This document shows, piece after piece, positions 5,618 through 6,228 of a DNA stretch of 6,228 nucleotides. How positions within the stretch are numbered: the stretch's first letter is position 1; every line of letters starts with the position of its first letter. Both the position numbers and the translations under genes were made by a program. Source of the DNA: Alcaligenaceae bacterium. Its GTDB lineage: Bacteria; Pseudomonadota; Gammaproteobacteria; Burkholderiales; Burkholderiaceae. The notes under the pieces are model-generated. The model made no database searches, was not told the DNA's origin, and worked only from the letters and a program-made list of their open reading frames with translations. The stretch is taken from assembly GCA_947372575.1 (NCBI GenBank), contig CANBUF010000128.1, positions 1-6,228 on the forward strand. Reading direction: 5' to 3'.

Positions 5618-6228
5618 TTATTGACGATTGGCAGCTGCATCGACGATTTTGCGCGCCATGCTCCAACGATGGACTTCGCTTGGGCCGTCATAAATCCTGA
5701 AGGCACGCATGTCCATAAATATTCGCATCACGATGGTTTCGCCTGTCACGCCCTGGCCACCCAGAATCTGCACACAGCGATCGACGACACGCCATTCAGC
5801 TTCTGAACAGGTGACCTTTGCACGGCTGGATTCAAAATTGCCGGGATGACCCTGATCCAGAATCCAGGCGGTATGCCAAATATGCAGACGTGCGGTCTGG
5901 ATATCCATGTCGTTATCGGCCAGCATAAAACCAACACCTTCGTGTTTGGCAAGGACTCGCTTGAACGCCTCGCGTTTGCTGGCATAGTCGGTCGCAATTT
6001 CATGCGCACGGCGTGCCTGTCCTAACCAGCGCATGCAGTGGGTCAGACGTGCTGGCGCAAGCCTTACCTGCGCATATTTAAAGCCACGTCCGATTTCTCC
6101 CAGGACATCACAGGCAGGAATGCGAACATTTTTAAACTCCATGACGCAATGGCCGCCGGTGAAGCAGCTGTCCATCGCATCCATTTGTCTGACCACCTCA
6201 ATACCTGCGCGGTCCATATCGCTCAGGA
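5618..6228 (-). CDS. Acyl-CoA dehydrogenase, ACAD10/11 (LvaC-like) type, C-terminal half, 5' end outside window
   Basis: The frame is open to the window edge, with about 203 residues visible of an expected 390-420. The ATG at 6217 is internal, since in-frame codons for LSD precede it. Visible parts are the end of the middle beta domain (FKNVRIPACDVLGEIGRG, codons around 6130-6080) and the C-terminal helical domain. That domain has RLTHCMRWLGQARRA, REAF near the usual FGKPL position, QILGGQGVTGE and RIYDGPSEVHR. HCMR and DGPxEVHR are features I associate with ACAD10/11-type enzymes. The residue at the usual catalytic glutamate position (IYEGT in MCAD) is aspartate, codon 5687-5689. It is an FAD enzyme acting on acyl-CoA in the cytoplasm. 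With the linked kinase it may handle 4-phosphoacyl-CoA rather than simple fatty acyl-CoA. It lies 44 bases before the reductase start, in the same direction, so probably one operon. Confidence 0.9.
   Translation of the reverse strand, partial: LSDMDRAGIEVVRQMDAMDSCFTGGHCVMEFKNVRIPACDVLGEIGRGFKYAQVRLAPARLTHCMRWLGQARRAHEIATDYASKREAFKRVLAKHEGVGFMLADNDMDIQTARLHIWHTAWILDQGHPGNFESSRAKVTCSEAEWRVVDRCVQILGGQGVTGETIVMRIFMDMRAFRIYDGPSEVHRWSMARKIVDAAANRQ

Overview
The window comes from a bacterial chromosome of moderate GC content (about half, judged by eye). All supported genes lie on the minus strand, so the transcription order runs from high to low coordinates. The glutamate/aspartate-type ABC transporter proteins closely resemble the proteobacterial GltI/GltJ/GltK family. 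The acyl-CoA gene content fits a betaproteobacterium, possibly Burkholderiales/Alcaligenaceae-like; that placement is inference.

Upstream block (6228 to 3608): the C-terminal half of an acyl-CoA dehydrogenase of the ACAD10/ACAD11 type, cut by the window edge. It is followed by a short-chain dehydrogenase/reductase and an aminoglycoside-phosphotransferase-fold kinase of the type fused to the dehydrogenase in animal ACAD10/11. Together they look like a split version of the 4-hydroxyacyl-CoA phosphorylation/dephosphorylation route, as in levulinate catabolism (LvaA/LvaC/LvaD). Between the reductase and the kinase lies a 15-bp tandem repeat array. Read on the coding strand, it is one open 43-codon frame of pentapeptide repeats. 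Its ATG overlaps the reductase stop as ATGA, and its TGA overlaps the kinase start as ATGA. This is the most unusual element in the window.

Downstream block (3539 to 1): a periplasmic amino-acid-binding protein (GltI-like), two inner-membrane permeases (GltJ- and GltK-like), and an almost complete PLP- and metal-dependent D-threonine/3-hydroxy-D-aspartate aldolase. The aldolase start overlaps the gltK stop by 4 bases. No ATPase gene (gltL) is seen. The binding protein differs from the enterobacterial Glu/Asp protein at two remembered ligand-contact positions. With the linked aldolase, this suggests uptake of a related anionic amino acid such as 3-hydroxyaspartate followed by cleavage to glycine plus an aldehyde or glyoxylate.

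Intergenic elements include an inverted repeat just upstream of the binding-protein gene, an intercistronic hairpin between the binding protein and first permease, and an 8-bp tandem duplication touching the reductase start codon. No RNA genes, insertion sequences, CRISPR arrays or convincing U-tract terminators are seen. No stretch over 300 bases lacks a gene.
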